Shown in pieces: positions 6,462 to 12,478 of a stretch of DNA of 17,895 bases. Below the pieces are notes generated by a model, which did not search any database, had not been told where the DNA came from, and saw only the letters and a program-made list of their open reading frames with translations. Each line of letters opens with the position of its first letter. Positions within the stretch are counted from its first letter, which is position 1. Position numbers and translations under genes: made by a program. Origin of the DNA: Rickettsiales bacterium (GTDB lineage: Bacteria; Pseudomonadota; Alphaproteobacteria; Rickettsiales; UBA1997); NCBI GenBank assembly GCA_947455365.1, contig CANGNU010000002.1:1-17895 (forward strand). The letters are read 5' to 3'.

Positions 6462-8726
6462 TTACATCTCTTGCGACCGTGGCTTTCCTTTATCTTCAAC
6501 TACTTTTTTGGTAAACAAATCATCCGTAGTCTTTGCCTTCTTCCCACTTTTTTCTAAGAATGATTTTGTTTTGTTGAGTTCGTCAGTTTTTCCAAATTTT
6601 TCTAACCACGATTTCGGACTATCTTGCAGGTCTTCTCTAGTTTCCTCTAATGTTGGAGTTTTTGGTTGCGCCTCTGCCTTGCTTTGAGTAAGAGGTGGGG
6701 CGCTGTCTATTTCAGGAGTGGCTTGTTGATTATCTGCATCAGTTATGGTGATTGTTGGAATAGAATTCGGCGCTTGAGCAGCTTTAACTTCGACTTTAGG
6801 AGGAATGGTCACAGCTTCTGGCGCAGTAACTTCCGGTTTATTTTCTGTAACAACTACCACTTCTTCCTTCGCTGTTTCTTGCGCTGGTTGCTGTTGCACT
6901 TGTTGAATAGTTGCGAGAGCTTCTGCTAAGCCTTGCTGTACAGCGACAAGTTCTTCATTGACGCTTTCTATTGCTTGTGTCGTAGCTTCTGCAATGATTG
7001 TTGGCGGTTCTTGTTCCAGCTTGGGAGTATTTGCCTCTGGTTGTTTTGGTTCAGGTTTTTTGTCATCCACTGTCGAATCTGGCGCTTGAACCACTGGTTT
7101 TTTCTTATCATTATTTTCAACCACCAGCTCATCTTTTTCTTTCCCATCATTCTGCTTCGCCGCTTCCTCCGCCGCCAACAAAGCTGCTGCCTTCTTATCA
7201 TTGTCAGTTATTTCATTGCCATCAGTATCTCGCGATTTAATCTCTGCCAAAATATCTTCCACCGTCTGTTTATTCTCAGCTTCTGTACCATCTAAAGCTT
7301 CGGCTTCTTTTGACACTTCTTCTTTTTTGCCGCGATTCTTCAAATAATAAACCAACCCAATTGCCAACCCAGCAAAAACTGGCGAAAGCGCTACCGACAT
7401 TCCCGCTACAAGCGCAACGGTTCCTACGGCTGCAAATGCTTTGGTGACGGCTTCATATTTTTTCTTAGCAGCGTCTATTTCTGCTTGCGTTCTTTTTGGG
7501 GCTGCGGGCTCATCTTTTTTGGCGTCAGGGTCTGCAACTGCTGGCGCTTCTTCTGGTTTTTTTGCTTCTTCTGCCGCGGCATCTTTTTTAACTTCGACGC
7601 CAAGTCTATTGGCTTCATCCATAATTTCTTTAGCTACATTTTCTGATAATTCGCTAAATTTTGTGCTGCTTTTTTCAGCGGCGGCTTTGAGTCCAGGTGC
7701 GGTACTTTTGCTTAGTCTTTCTAAAGCATCCTCAGTTCTATTTACTTCTTCGACTAATGATATTTTTAGTGCATCATGTTTTAAAAAAGAAAATTCATCT
7801 GCAGCTTCTTTTAAAGCGGCGGATTTTTCTGCGGAAGAAATTTTTGCTGCAAAAATATTTTGTACAAGATTAAGAAAGGCTGAAAGAGCGATATCGGATT
7901 TTGCAGTCTTTGCAGCTATGTCACTAATGCTGCTTGAGAGAGTTTGTAATGCCCCACCTAAGGCGTCGTCAGCAAAAGATGGTAAGGCGGTGTCTATGGT
8001 TAAAAGCGGCCCCTTTATAGCATCTCTTTGAGTTTCATCGCGCTTTATTCCAACTCCTAGTTCCTCTGCGCCAACCCTTAATACTTCATTACTTGCCGCA
8101 CGCATCTGCGCTTTTTGCTTGGCTTCGGTTGGTTGCTGTGTATTTTTTTGATCATCAGCTACTCCTCCTCCGCTTGTTGCAGAGATTAGCTGGTTTGGTT
8201 TTTCGTAGATTGGTTCTTCACTATCTGTATAAGATTGAGTATTTACATTAGTTGCATAGTCATCTGAATTCCAATTGTTTTTAACCCCCTCTCTTTTAGC
8301 ATCTCCTACAGCCCTAGTATCATATTCATATTCATGATCATCTTTATTATCATCGGTTTCAGATTCTAAGCTATGGTTAATAGAATCTGAAGCTGTCGTT
8401 TTGCCAGATGCAAATGAAAATTGGCGCTGATCTTTTGCGAATTCTTCCTGTTTTTTTAATATTTGTGATTCTTCCATTTTTCTATCCACAAGTTTTTGTC
8501 TAGCAGCTTCTATAGCAGCTGCTGATGGATTCAATACAGGTATTACAGATTCTAATTTATCATAAATACCATCATCCGAAGAGCTCTCACCATTCAATCC
8601 GGCTGCAAAAGTTGTGTTACCGTAAACCGCTTCCCCACCTTTTTGGGGAGATGCAATATCGTAAAGTTGGTTATTGTCCGGTGACGACGCTAGTTCGTAG
8701 GGGCTAGGTTCTTTTGTTTTGCTCAT
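6462..8726 (-). CDS. Large tyrosine-motif protein, candidate secreted effector
   Basis: 754 residues, family not recognised. There is no N-terminal signal peptide. Residues 1-180 are acidic and disordered-looking and hold nine of the protein's 12 tyrosines, in contexts such as SPYELASSP (Y10), QLYDIASP (Y22), EAVYGNT (Y35), DGIYDKLE (Y55), HEYEYDT (Y133/Y135) and EEPIYEKPNQL (Y174); the last is EPIYA-like. Residues about 210-375 look alpha-helical. Residues 426-463 form a hydrophobic hairpin (AAVGTVALVAGMSVALSP, then VFAGLAIGLVYYL). The remainder is Pro/Glu/Ala/Lys-rich and ends in a lysine-rich tail with LEKFGK (708-713) and LEKSGK (724-729). The ATG has a clear AGGA site 5 bases upstream, unusual in this window. 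The gene starts 37 bases after tRNA-Val on the same strand. The architecture recalls type IV effectors phosphorylated by host kinases, which is inference; a structural or surface protein is possible. Confidence 0.85.
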   Translation of the reverse strand: MSKTKEPSPYELASSPDNNQLYDIASPQKGGEAVYGNTTFAAGLNGESSSDDGIYDKLESVIPVLNPSAAAIEAARQKLVDRKMEESQILKKQEEFAKDQRQFSFASGKTTASDSINHSLESETDDNKDDHEYEYDTRAVGDAKREGVKNNWNSDDYATNVNTQSYTDSEEPIYEKPNQLISATSGGGVADDQKNTQQPTEAKQKAQMRAASNEVLRVGAEELGVGIKRDETQRDAIKGPLLTIDTALPSFADDALGGALQTLSSSISDIAAKTAKSDIALSAFLNLVQNIFAAKISSAEKSAALKEAADEFSFLKHDALKISLVEEVNRTEDALERLSKSTAPGLKAAAEKSSTKFSELSENVAKEIMDEANRLGVEVKKDAAAEEAKKPEEAPAVADPDAKKDEPAAPKRTQAEIDAAKKKYEAVTKAFAAVGTVALVAGMSVALSPVFAGLAIGLVYYLKNRGKKEEVSKEAEALDGTEAENKQTVEDILAEIKSRDTDGNEITDNDKKAAALLAAEEAAKQNDGKEKDELVVENNDKKKPVVQAPDSTVDDKKPEPKQPEANTPKLEQEPPTIIAEATTQAIESVNEELVAVQQGLAEALATIQQVQQQPAQETAKEEVVVVTENKPEVTAPEAVTIPPKVEVKAAQAPNSIPTITITDADNQQATPEIDSAPPLTQSKAEAQPKTPTLEETREDLQDSPKSWLEKFGKTDELNKTKSFLEKSGKKAKTTDDLFTKKVVEDKGKPRSQEM
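7338..7451 (-). other. Hydrophobic hairpin in the 754-residue protein
   Basis: Residues 426-463 are two hydrophobic stretches separated by S-P, flanked by basic residues (KKKY before, KNRGKK after). This could be a re-entrant or two-span membrane segment. It is the only membrane-compatible part of the protein. Confidence 0.6.
8196..8216 (-). other. EPIYA-like tyrosine motif (EPIYEKP)
   Basis: Codons 171-177 of the 754-residue protein encode E-P-I-Y-E-K-P. It matches the first four positions of the EPIYA motif seen in host-phosphorylated effectors such as CagA; the fifth residue is E rather than A. The pY-x-x-P spacing resembles ligands of Crk/Nck-type SH2 domains. Phosphorylation is not shown by the sequence. 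Confidence 0.5.
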
Positions 8727-8731
8727 AATTG

Positions 8732-8735
8732 TCCT
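8732..8735 (-). promoter_or_regulatory. Shine-Dalgarno site of the 754-residue gene
   Basis: On the minus strand AGGA lies 5 bases before the ATG at 8724-8726. Most other genes in the window have A/T-rich leaders without such a site. It supports the chosen start. Confidence 0.5.
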
Positions 8736-8763
8736 ATTGAAATTAATTCAGAACTTTAAAATT

Positions 8764-8840
8764 TGGTGGGTGATAGTGGACTCGAACCACCGACCTCTAC
8801 GATGTCAACGTAGCGCTCTAACCAACTGAGCTAACCACCC
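8764..8840 (-). tRNA. tRNA-Val (anticodon GAC)
   Basis: A complete 77-nt cloverleaf with an encoded CCA end. The acceptor stem GGGTGGT pairs with ATCACCC (one G-U). The D arm is GCTC/GAGC, the anticodon stem CTACG/CGTAG encloses loop TTGACAT with anticodon GAC, and the T arm GGTGG/CCACT has loop TTCGAGT. The discriminator is A. GAC reads GUC and GUU, hence valine. It starts 5 bases after the ffh stop on the same strand, so it is probably processed from an ndk-ffh-tRNA transcript. The next gene on that strand begins only 37 bases downstream. Confidence 0.96.
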
Positions 8841-8845
8841 AAATA

Positions 8846-10192
8846 TTATTGATGCTGCTGCATCATTTCTTGCAATTTTTTTGGATCAATTTTACCAAAC
8901 TTGCCCATCATCATCTTCATTTGTTTATATTTTTTCAAGAGGCGATTCACTTCTTGAATAGTGCTGCCTGCACCTGTAGCGATTCTTCTTTTGCGCGACG
9001 AGCTTAAAATTAAGCAGTCGGGGTTGCGGCGTTCTTTTTTAGTCATTGATAAAATGATGGCTTCTTGGCGTTTTATTTCGCTTTCAAAATCACCCATTTT
9101 ATCCATCTGCTCCCTTATTTTGCCTGCTCCGGGAAGAAATTTTATAATTGAGGCAATGCCGCCCATTTTTTTGGTATTGCGAATTTGTGAGAGTAAATCT
9201 TCAAAATCAAATTGGCCTTTTTGCATTTTTTTGGCAGCTTTTTCCATTTCATTTTGGTCGAAAACTTCTTGCGCTTTTTCTACCAAAGAAACCACATCAC
9301 CCATGCCAACAATGCGCGAGGCGATGCGCGCAGGGTCAAATTCTTCAAGCTCTTCAAGTTTTTCACCAACGCCAATAAATTTAATGGGGCAACCTGTGCT
9401 AGCTTTCATGGTAAGTGCCACGCCGCCACGCCCGTCGCCGTCTAAGCGGGTTAAGATGATGCCGGTAAGCTGTAATTTTTCGTGGAAAATTTTAGCAATA
9501 TTTAAAGCATCTTGGCCAATTAGTGAATCGACCACCAGCAAGATTTCATGCGGCTTGGCAAGGTTTTTTATTGCCACCAATTCTGCCATTAATTCTTCAT
9601 TAATTGCAGTGCGGCCTGCGGTGTCAAGAATTAGTGCATCGCTGCCCAAGCGTTCAGCCTCTAAGAGTGCGCGCTTGGTAATTTGTAGGGGATTTTCGTT
9701 GGCAATAATTGGTAAAGAGTCGGCTGCAACTTTTTGTGCAAGAATTTCTAACTGCTGTTGCGCTGCTGGTCTGTAAGTGTCGAGTGATGCCAGTAAAGTT
9801 TTTTTGCCGAGTTTATTTTTGAAGCGAAGTGCAAGCTTGCCTGCTGAAGTAGTTTTACCTGCACCTTGCAGCCCTACAAGCATAACGATTGCTGGCGGTT
9901 TGGTGTTGAAATTTATTTCAGATTTTTCGCTGCCTAAAAGCTTTACTAACTCATCATGGACAATTTTTACAATCATCTGACCGGCAGAGACGCTTTTAAC
10001 CACCTGCTGTCCCAGCGCTTCTTGCTTTACTTTCTCGATAAAATCTTTGGCAATTGCAAGAGAAACATCGGCCTCAAGCAAGGCCACACGAATTTCACGC
10101 ATGACCAAGTTGAGATCATCTTCGCCGATAAATTTTTTACCCGCGAGCGTGTCAAAAATTTTGCCGATATTTTTGGTAATGTTGTCGAGCAT
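8846..10192 (-). CDS. ffh: Signal recognition particle protein Ffh (SRP54)
   Basis: GTPase that, with 4.5S RNA, binds signal sequences of nascent membrane proteins and delivers ribosomes to FtsY. The N domain has EADVSLAIAKDFIEKVK (40-56). In the G domain the P-loop is GLQGAGKT (107-114), DTYRPAA is at 138-144, DTAGR at 190-194, and TRLDGDGRGG (248-257) is the G4 region. The M domain (about 330-448) carries the RNA-binding SSSRKRRIATGAGS (397-410) and the Met-rich end KQMKMMMGKFG (423-433). The 448-residue length is typical. The ATG overlaps the ndk stop as TAATG on the minus strand, so translation is probably coupled to ndk. tRNA-Val follows 5 bases after the stop. Confidence 0.97.
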   Translation of the reverse strand: MLDNITKNIGKIFDTLAGKKFIGEDDLNLVMREIRVALLEADVSLAIAKDFIEKVKQEALGQQVVKSVSAGQMIVKIVHDELVKLLGSEKSEINFNTKPPAIVMLVGLQGAGKTTSAGKLALRFKNKLGKKTLLASLDTYRPAAQQQLEILAQKVAADSLPIIANENPLQITKRALLEAERLGSDALILDTAGRTAINEELMAELVAIKNLAKPHEILLVVDSLIGQDALNIAKIFHEKLQLTGIILTRLDGDGRGGVALTMKASTGCPIKFIGVGEKLEELEEFDPARIASRIVGMGDVVSLVEKAQEVFDQNEMEKAAKKMQKGQFDFEDLLSQIRNTKKMGGIASIIKFLPGAGKIREQMDKMGDFESEIKRQEAIILSMTKKERRNPDCLILSSSRKRRIATGAGSTIQEVNRLLKKYKQMKMMMGKFGKIDPKKLQEMMQQHQ

Positions 10193-10614
10193 TACTCAAC
10201 AATTTCATAACCTGCGAAGAAAAAGGCAATTTCATTTTTTGCATTTTCCAAGCTGTCAGAACCGTGAACTGAATTGGCTTCAATTGAAAGCGCGTGGTCT
10301 TTGCGAATAGTACCTGCAGCCGCGTCTTTAGGGTTTGTAGCGCCCATGATTTCACGATTTTTTAACACTGCATTTTCACCTTTCAAAACTTGTACAACTA
10401 CAGGCCCAGAAACCATAAATTTTACAAGGTCGTTGAAGAAAGGGCGTGCTTTGTGCACAGCGTAGAAGGCTTCTGCCAATTCTTGGCTAAGACGCATTCT
10501 TTTTTGTGCAACAATTTTCAATCCAGCTTTTTCAAAATAGCTGTTGATGGCGCCAGTAAGGTTGCGCTCTGTAGCATCGGGCTTGATAATTGAAAGTGTA
10601 AATTCAGTTGTCAT
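10192..10614 (-). CDS. ndk: Nucleoside diphosphate kinase
   Basis: Transfers the gamma phosphate of ATP to NDPs through a phosphohistidine, balancing NTP and dNTP pools. The active-site signature NSVHGSD (114-120) has the catalytic H117. The N-terminal strand [10 protein letters not shown] (5-14) and the GATNP loop (91-95) are standard. The ATG at 10612-10614 gives 140 residues, the usual length. An in-frame ATG at 10714-10716 would add 34 residues unlike any NDK and would run through a hairpin and a promoter-like region, so it is rejected. The stop overlaps the ffh start (TAATG). Confidence 0.96.
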   Translation of the reverse strand: MTTEFTLSIIKPDATERNLTGAINSYFEKAGLKIVAQKRMRLSQELAEAFYAVHKARPFFNDLVKFMVSGPVVVQVLKGENAVLKNREIMGATNPKDAAAGTIRKDHALSIEANSVHGSDSLENAKNEIAFFFAGYEIVE

Positions 10615-10642
10615 AAATTTAAAATTTAGTGTTAATAAAATG

Positions 10643-10672
10643 GCCCCGCATGCTAGAGTTGCGGGGCTTTTT
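10643..10672 (+). terminator. Terminator-like GC hairpin in the ndk upstream region
   Basis: The perfect 8-bp stem GCCCCGCA (10643-10650) / TGCGGGGC (10660-10667), with a 9-base loop, is followed on the plus strand by TTTTT. That is the shape of an intrinsic terminator for plus-strand transcription. No plus-strand gene lies just upstream (ndk is antisense), so what it would terminate is unclear. It overlaps the candidate ndk promoter. Confidence 0.45.
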
Positions 10673-10677
10673 GTCAA
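10650..10677 (-). promoter_or_regulatory. ndk: Candidate ndk promoter
   Basis: On the minus strand a perfect -35 box TTGACA (10672-10677) is followed after 16 bases by TAGCAT (10650-10655), a 4/6 match to the -10 consensus, ahead of the ndk ATG at 10614. The -10 falls in the loop of the GC hairpin at 10643-10667. Confidence 0.35.
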
Positions 10678-10702
10678 GTAATACTTGCCTTCTGTTGCAA
10701 GA

Positions 10703-10802
10703 ATAATTAGATTCAAATTGTCATTCTCGCGAAAGCGGGAATCTTTTGTGATGACTAAAAAGATTCCCGCTTTCGCGAGAATGACAATTTGAATCTAATT
10801 AT
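10703..10802. repeat. Perfect 45-bp inverted repeat with 10-nt spacer (MITE/REP-like)
   Basis: Arm 1 (10703-10747) and arm 2 (10758-10802) are exact reverse complements, separated by 10 bases. Each arm also contains a smaller hairpin of the ATTCTCGC-GAAA-GCGGGAAT kind, a core resembling the dispersed GTCATTCCCGCGAAAGCGGGAATC-type intergenic repeats (shown here in words as a CATTCYCGCG/AAGCGGGAAT core) found in many proteobacterial genomes. Two copies facing each other plus shared AT-rich flanks (ATAATTAGATTCAAATT) make the unit. It sits in the divergent ndk-hisE gap and ends 6 bases before the hisE ATG. As RNA it would fold into a very stable stem. Confidence 0.9.
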
Positions 10803-10808
10803 AAAAAA

Positions 10809-11129
10809 ATGACTAAATCACAACTAAATTTTGAGCAACTTTTTGCCATTGTAAAAGCTAAAATAGCCAGCAAAGAGAATGGCTCGTACACTTATGAAAT
10901 TGCCGCCAAAGGTGTTGAAAAAATGACACGCAAAATTGGCGAAGAGGCTTTAGAAGTTGTAATTGCAGCTTTTTTGCGCGAGAAATTAGGCGATAAAAAA
11001 TCGCATGACGAATTGGTTGGTGAATTGTGCGATTTATTCTTCCACAGCTTCATTTTAATGGCCGCAGAAGGGGTTGAGCTAGAAGAAATTCTACAAGAAT
11101 TTGCTAGAAGAAATTCTCTTAAAAAATAA
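10809..11129 (+). CDS. hisE: Phosphoribosyl-ATP pyrophosphatase (HisE-like)
   Basis: All-alpha NTP pyrophosphohydrolase of the MazG/HisE superfamily; HisE hydrolyses PR-ATP to PR-AMP, the second step of histidine synthesis. The HisE pattern is visible as NGSYTYEIAAKGVEKMTRKI (24-43), the metal-binding GEEALEVVIAA (44-54, with E45, E46 and E49) and the second acidic helix ELVGELCDLFFHSFILM (68-84, with E72 and D75), followed by GVELEEILQEFARR. The 106-residue length fits stand-alone HisE. No other his gene is in the window. The start is directly after the large inverted repeat, with no Shine-Dalgarno site. Its stop is 5 bases from that of the convergent 279-residue gene. A house-cleaning MazG-type role is a less likely alternative. 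Confidence 0.85.
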   Translation: MTKSQLNFEQLFAIVKAKIASKENGSYTYEIAAKGVEKMTRKIGEEALEVVIAAFLREKLGDKKSHDELVGELCDLFFHSFILMAAEGVELEEILQEFARRNSLKK

Positions 11130-11134
11130 CCAGT

Positions 11135-11974
11135 TTAACGCACTTGCGCTACAGAATCTCTTTCATTAGCTTGAGTTGCTATGGGAGATTTTGGAGATGT
11201 TGACGGTTTGTCATTATTTTCATGTCTTTTTGTAACCTCTTTAGCTAAATTCTCAGCGCGACTTACTCCCTTACTTAAATTTGCTAAAGTTGCCGCCACT
11301 TCCTTTTGATAATCTACAGCAGACTGCATATCGACAGCTGTTTCTTTTCCTATTACTGGAGCTGTTTTTGGTGGTTGCGGCGTATGATTTGTAACGGACG
11401 CAGTACTTTCTGCTTTAGAAATAGGATATGTTGTAATTATAGCTGCCAAATCTCTTTTATCCTGATCATTTAATTTAGGAAAAATTGCAGGGGAGGCGCT
11501 AATCTTTTTAGCTTGTTTAGCAATGGCGCTAGTAGAAATTACCACTGTTTGTTCTGGTTTTTGTTCTGGAGATTCTGCTGCTGGCATAGAAAAGTTTGTT
11601 TCAGTAATTGCGCTGATAATTTGCTCAATTTTTTTAGCATTTTTGGGGTCTTGTAATTTTTTTTCATCGATAAAAAAATCTTGGCTAGTTCCAATACTGT
11701 TTCCTGCGGCATCTAATATATCAACAGGCTGCAGGGTATTTTGAAATAGATTTATATAATCTCCATCATTTATAAAAAGCATTTCGAACATTTTGCGCGT
11801 AGCAAGTCCCTCAGGGCTTTTCGGAAAAGAAATTTGAAGAAATTTTGCTGCTTTTTGTTCTGGAGTTCTTGAATCAATTCTTGCTAATGATGTGTAAGTG
11901 GCGTTTCTTGCAAGGGTAATTGTTGTTGAATTTGGCATATAGCTATAAATGAATTGTAAAAAATAATCTGACAT
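11135..11974 (-). CDS. Orphan protein, 279 residues, function unknown
   Basis: Not recognised. No signal peptide or clear membrane segment. Residues about 35-130 (TPEQKAAKFLQISFP, MFEMLFINDGDYINLF, DEKKLQDPKNAKKIEQIISA) look folded and mixed alpha/beta. From about 131 on it is Pro/Ser/Thr/Ala/Lys-rich and probably disordered, with one helical stretch VDYQKEVAATLANLSKGVSR, and it ends in SPIATQANERDSVAQVR. The start is uncertain: ATG at 11974 or an in-frame ATG 12 codons later (11938); neither has a Shine-Dalgarno site. Like the 754-residue protein it is a lineage-specific, disorder-rich, minus-strand gene wedged tail-to-tail against a conserved plus-strand gene. A secreted role is conceivable but unsupported. 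Confidence 0.7.
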   Translation of the reverse strand: MSDYFLQFIYSYMPNSTTITLARNATYTSLARIDSRTPEQKAAKFLQISFPKSPEGLATRKMFEMLFINDGDYINLFQNTLQPVDILDAAGNSIGTSQDFFIDEKKLQDPKNAKKIEQIISAITETNFSMPAAESPEQKPEQTVVISTSAIAKQAKKISASPAIFPKLNDQDKRDLAAIITTYPISKAESTASVTNHTPQPPKTAPVIGKETAVDMQSAVDYQKEVAATLANLSKGVSRAENLAKEVTKRHENNDKPSTSPKSPIATQANERDSVAQVR

Positions 11975-11980
11975 TATTAA

Positions 11981-11997
11981 AAGCTATCATAAGCTAT
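11981..11997. repeat. Tandem AAGCTAT direct repeat upstream of the 279-residue gene
   Basis: AAGCTAT occurs at 11981-11987 and 11991-11997, one helical turn apart, 7 bases from the ATG at 11974 (ATAGCTT twice on the coding strand). A related AGCTAT is at 11941. Could be an operator for this gene; short enough to be chance. Confidence 0.3.
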
Positions 11998-12040
11998 TTT
12001 ACAAGAAAAGTTTATAAAAAACCTTTCTTAATCTTGTAAA
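11998..12040. promoter_or_regulatory. Inverted repeat in the divergent gap before erpA
   Basis: TTTACAAGA (11998-12006) and TCTTGTAAA (12032-12040) are perfect 9-base inverted copies, 25 bases apart, in the 120-base gap between the divergent 279-residue gene and erpA. Partial inner complementarity (AAAG/CTTT) allows a longer imperfect hairpin. The position suits an operator for divergent promoters. No T-run makes it a terminator. Confidence 0.4.
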
Positions 12041-12094
12041 GATGTTTAAAATGTTCTCGCCGTAGGGAGATCAATTTAAAATTTGTGATATAAA

Positions 12095-12439
12095 ATGAGT
12101 GAGCAAAAATTAATAACATTGTCGCAGTTAGCGCTAGAGCGGGTTAAAGAGCTTCGGCAAAAACCAGAAAATCATCACAAATTTTTGCGCGTTGGCGTTT
12201 CTGGCGGTGGCTGCAGTGGTTTTCAATATCTATTTAATTTAGATGACAAATCAAATGATGATGATATAAAAGTTTGCGTCGAAGGCGCCGAAATTCTTGC
12301 TGCAACCGATGAAACCTCGCTGCCATTTTTAGAAGGTTGCGTAGTTGATTTTGTCCGCGATTTAGGCGCGTCTTACTTTAAAGTTAATAACCCAAATGCT
12401 AAGGCCAGTTGTGGTTGTGGCTCGTCTTTTAGCGTGTAA
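12095..12439 (+). CDS. erpA: A-type iron-sulfur carrier, ErpA-like
   Basis: Carries Fe-S clusters from the assembly scaffold to target apoproteins. The three cluster-binding cysteines are C40 in GGGCSGFQY (37-45), and C106 and C108 in the C-terminal SCGCGSSFSV. The GFQY and GSSFSV wording, together with FLEGCVVDFVRDLGASYFKVNNPNA, matches ErpA more closely than IscA or SufA, but the A-type branches are close and a search could reassign it. The 114-residue length is normal. No good Shine-Dalgarno site is present at usable distance (AGGGAGA at 12064-12070 is too far). A 39-base gap separates it from glyQ on the same strand. Confidence 0.93.
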   Translation: MSEQKLITLSQLALERVKELRQKPENHHKFLRVGVSGGGCSGFQYLFNLDDKSNDDDIKVCVEGAEILAATDETSLPFLEGCVVDFVRDLGASYFKVNNPNAKASCGCGSSFSV

Positions 12440-12478
12440 AATTTTTGTTTAGGCGAATTAAATTTTAGAAAAAAACTC

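Noticed and set aside
7441..8031. 196-codon plus-strand open frame opposite the 754-residue gene
   Set aside because: Ala/Ser-rich product of reading a Lys/Glu/Ala-rich gene backwards; no start context and no family features.
8764..8840. tRNA-Asp
   Set aside because: The anticodon read 5' to 3' on the minus strand is GAC (valine), not GTC; the loop TTGACAT is unambiguous.
8727..8840. Integrated island using the tRNA-Val 3' end as attachment site
   Set aside because: No second copy of the tRNA 3' end and no integrase are visible in the window; kept only as a question for comparison with relatives.
8961..9776. 271-codon plus-strand open frame opposite ffh
   Set aside because: Antisense shadow of a strongly conserved gene; the Ser/Ile-rich translation has no recognisable motif.
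10615..10716. 34-codon N-terminal extension of ndk from an upstream ATG
   Set aside because: Unlike any NDK N-terminus and passes through the GC hairpin and the candidate promoter; the start at 10614 gives the standard 140 residues.
10703..10802. CRISPR or intrinsic terminator reading of the long inverted repeat
   Set aside because: Only two inverted copies with no spacers, and no convergent genes for it to terminate; a REP/MITE-like element fits better.
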